The notes beneath the pieces are model-generated. The model saw only the letters and a program-made list of their open reading frames with translations. It was not told where the DNA came from and searched no databases. Positions 35,637 through 35,681 of a stretch of DNA of 35,681 nucleotides are shown here, piece after piece (positions within the stretch are counted from its first letter, which is position 1; every line of letters starts with the position of its first letter). The position numbers and the translations under genes were made by a program. The DNA comes from Pseudomonas sp. GM84 (GTDB lineage Bacteria > Pseudomonadota > Gammaproteobacteria > Pseudomonadales > Pseudomonadaceae). The stretch spans positions 1-35,681 of the forward strand of contig NZ_AKJC01000228.1 of assembly GCF_000282535.1 (NCBI RefSeq), in the 5' to 3' direction.

Positions 35637-35681
35637 TTTGTTGCAACGTACCTATGTCTGATAGGCCATGGTTGTCAGCCT

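Overview
The window is high-GC chromosomal DNA from a fluorescent Pseudomonas, most likely of the P. putida / P. entomophila group. The grounds are the gene content and order (pta - DUF3565 - slyD - gpx - ene-reductase - glycosyltransferase ... cysZ - trxB - nadC - DUF1631 - ampDE ... cra / fruBKA), the Pseudomonas-type fused FruB polyprotein, and paired REP palindromes of the GCGGG(A/G)CAAGCCCGC type after many genes. I see no rRNA, tRNA, CRISPR array, insertion sequence, prophage or transferred island. It reads as ordinary core genome, with its interest in the regulatory DNA between genes.

Layout. 1-6.1 kb: pta and a small DUF3565 gene (minus), divergent from an SlyD-like FKBP isomerase and a glutathione peroxidase; then an Old Yellow Enzyme ene-reductase meeting a GT4 glycosyltransferase tail to tail. 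6.2-9.6 kb: a soluble PAS-PAS-MCP (BdlA/Aer-like) transducer, a CysZ-like membrane protein, and thioredoxin reductase. 9.8-16.8 kb: nadC, a large DUF1631 protein, ampD-ampE, and a membrane chemoreceptor. 16.9-24.5 kb: the fructose locus, with cra (and tatD just behind it) divergent from the fruB-fruK-fruA operon. Its intergenic region carries the exact Cra operator. 24.6-27.0 kb: DUF3820, a DUF2383/PA2169-like four-helix protein, and a membrane diguanylate cyclase. 27.2-29.0 kb: an OprD-family porin and a tiny exported protein. 29.1-35.4 kb: one minus-strand operon encoding membrane fusion protein, RND pump (MdtC-like), CopR-like regulator and CopS-like sensor kinase.

How the genes work together. 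FruA/FruB import and phosphorylate fructose to fructose-1-phosphate, FruK makes fructose-1,6-bisphosphate, and Cra senses fructose-1-phosphate. AmpD/AmpE belong to peptidoglycan recycling and beta-lactamase signalling. The pump operon carries its own two-component system.

Most notable observations. (1) Three PhoB-type heptamers at exact 11-bp period lie before the glycosyltransferase, pointing to a phosphate-starvation glycolipid enzyme. (2) A sigma-54-type promoter with an IHF consensus site lies before the DUF2383 gene. (3) The diguanylate cyclase promoter has an operator palindrome over its -35 box. (4) AAnAAnAA (Crc/Hfq) motifs lie at the translation starts of cra and the MCP and in the leader of the OprD porin. 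All of these are pattern-based readings and untested. No wholly new multi-gene system is evident.
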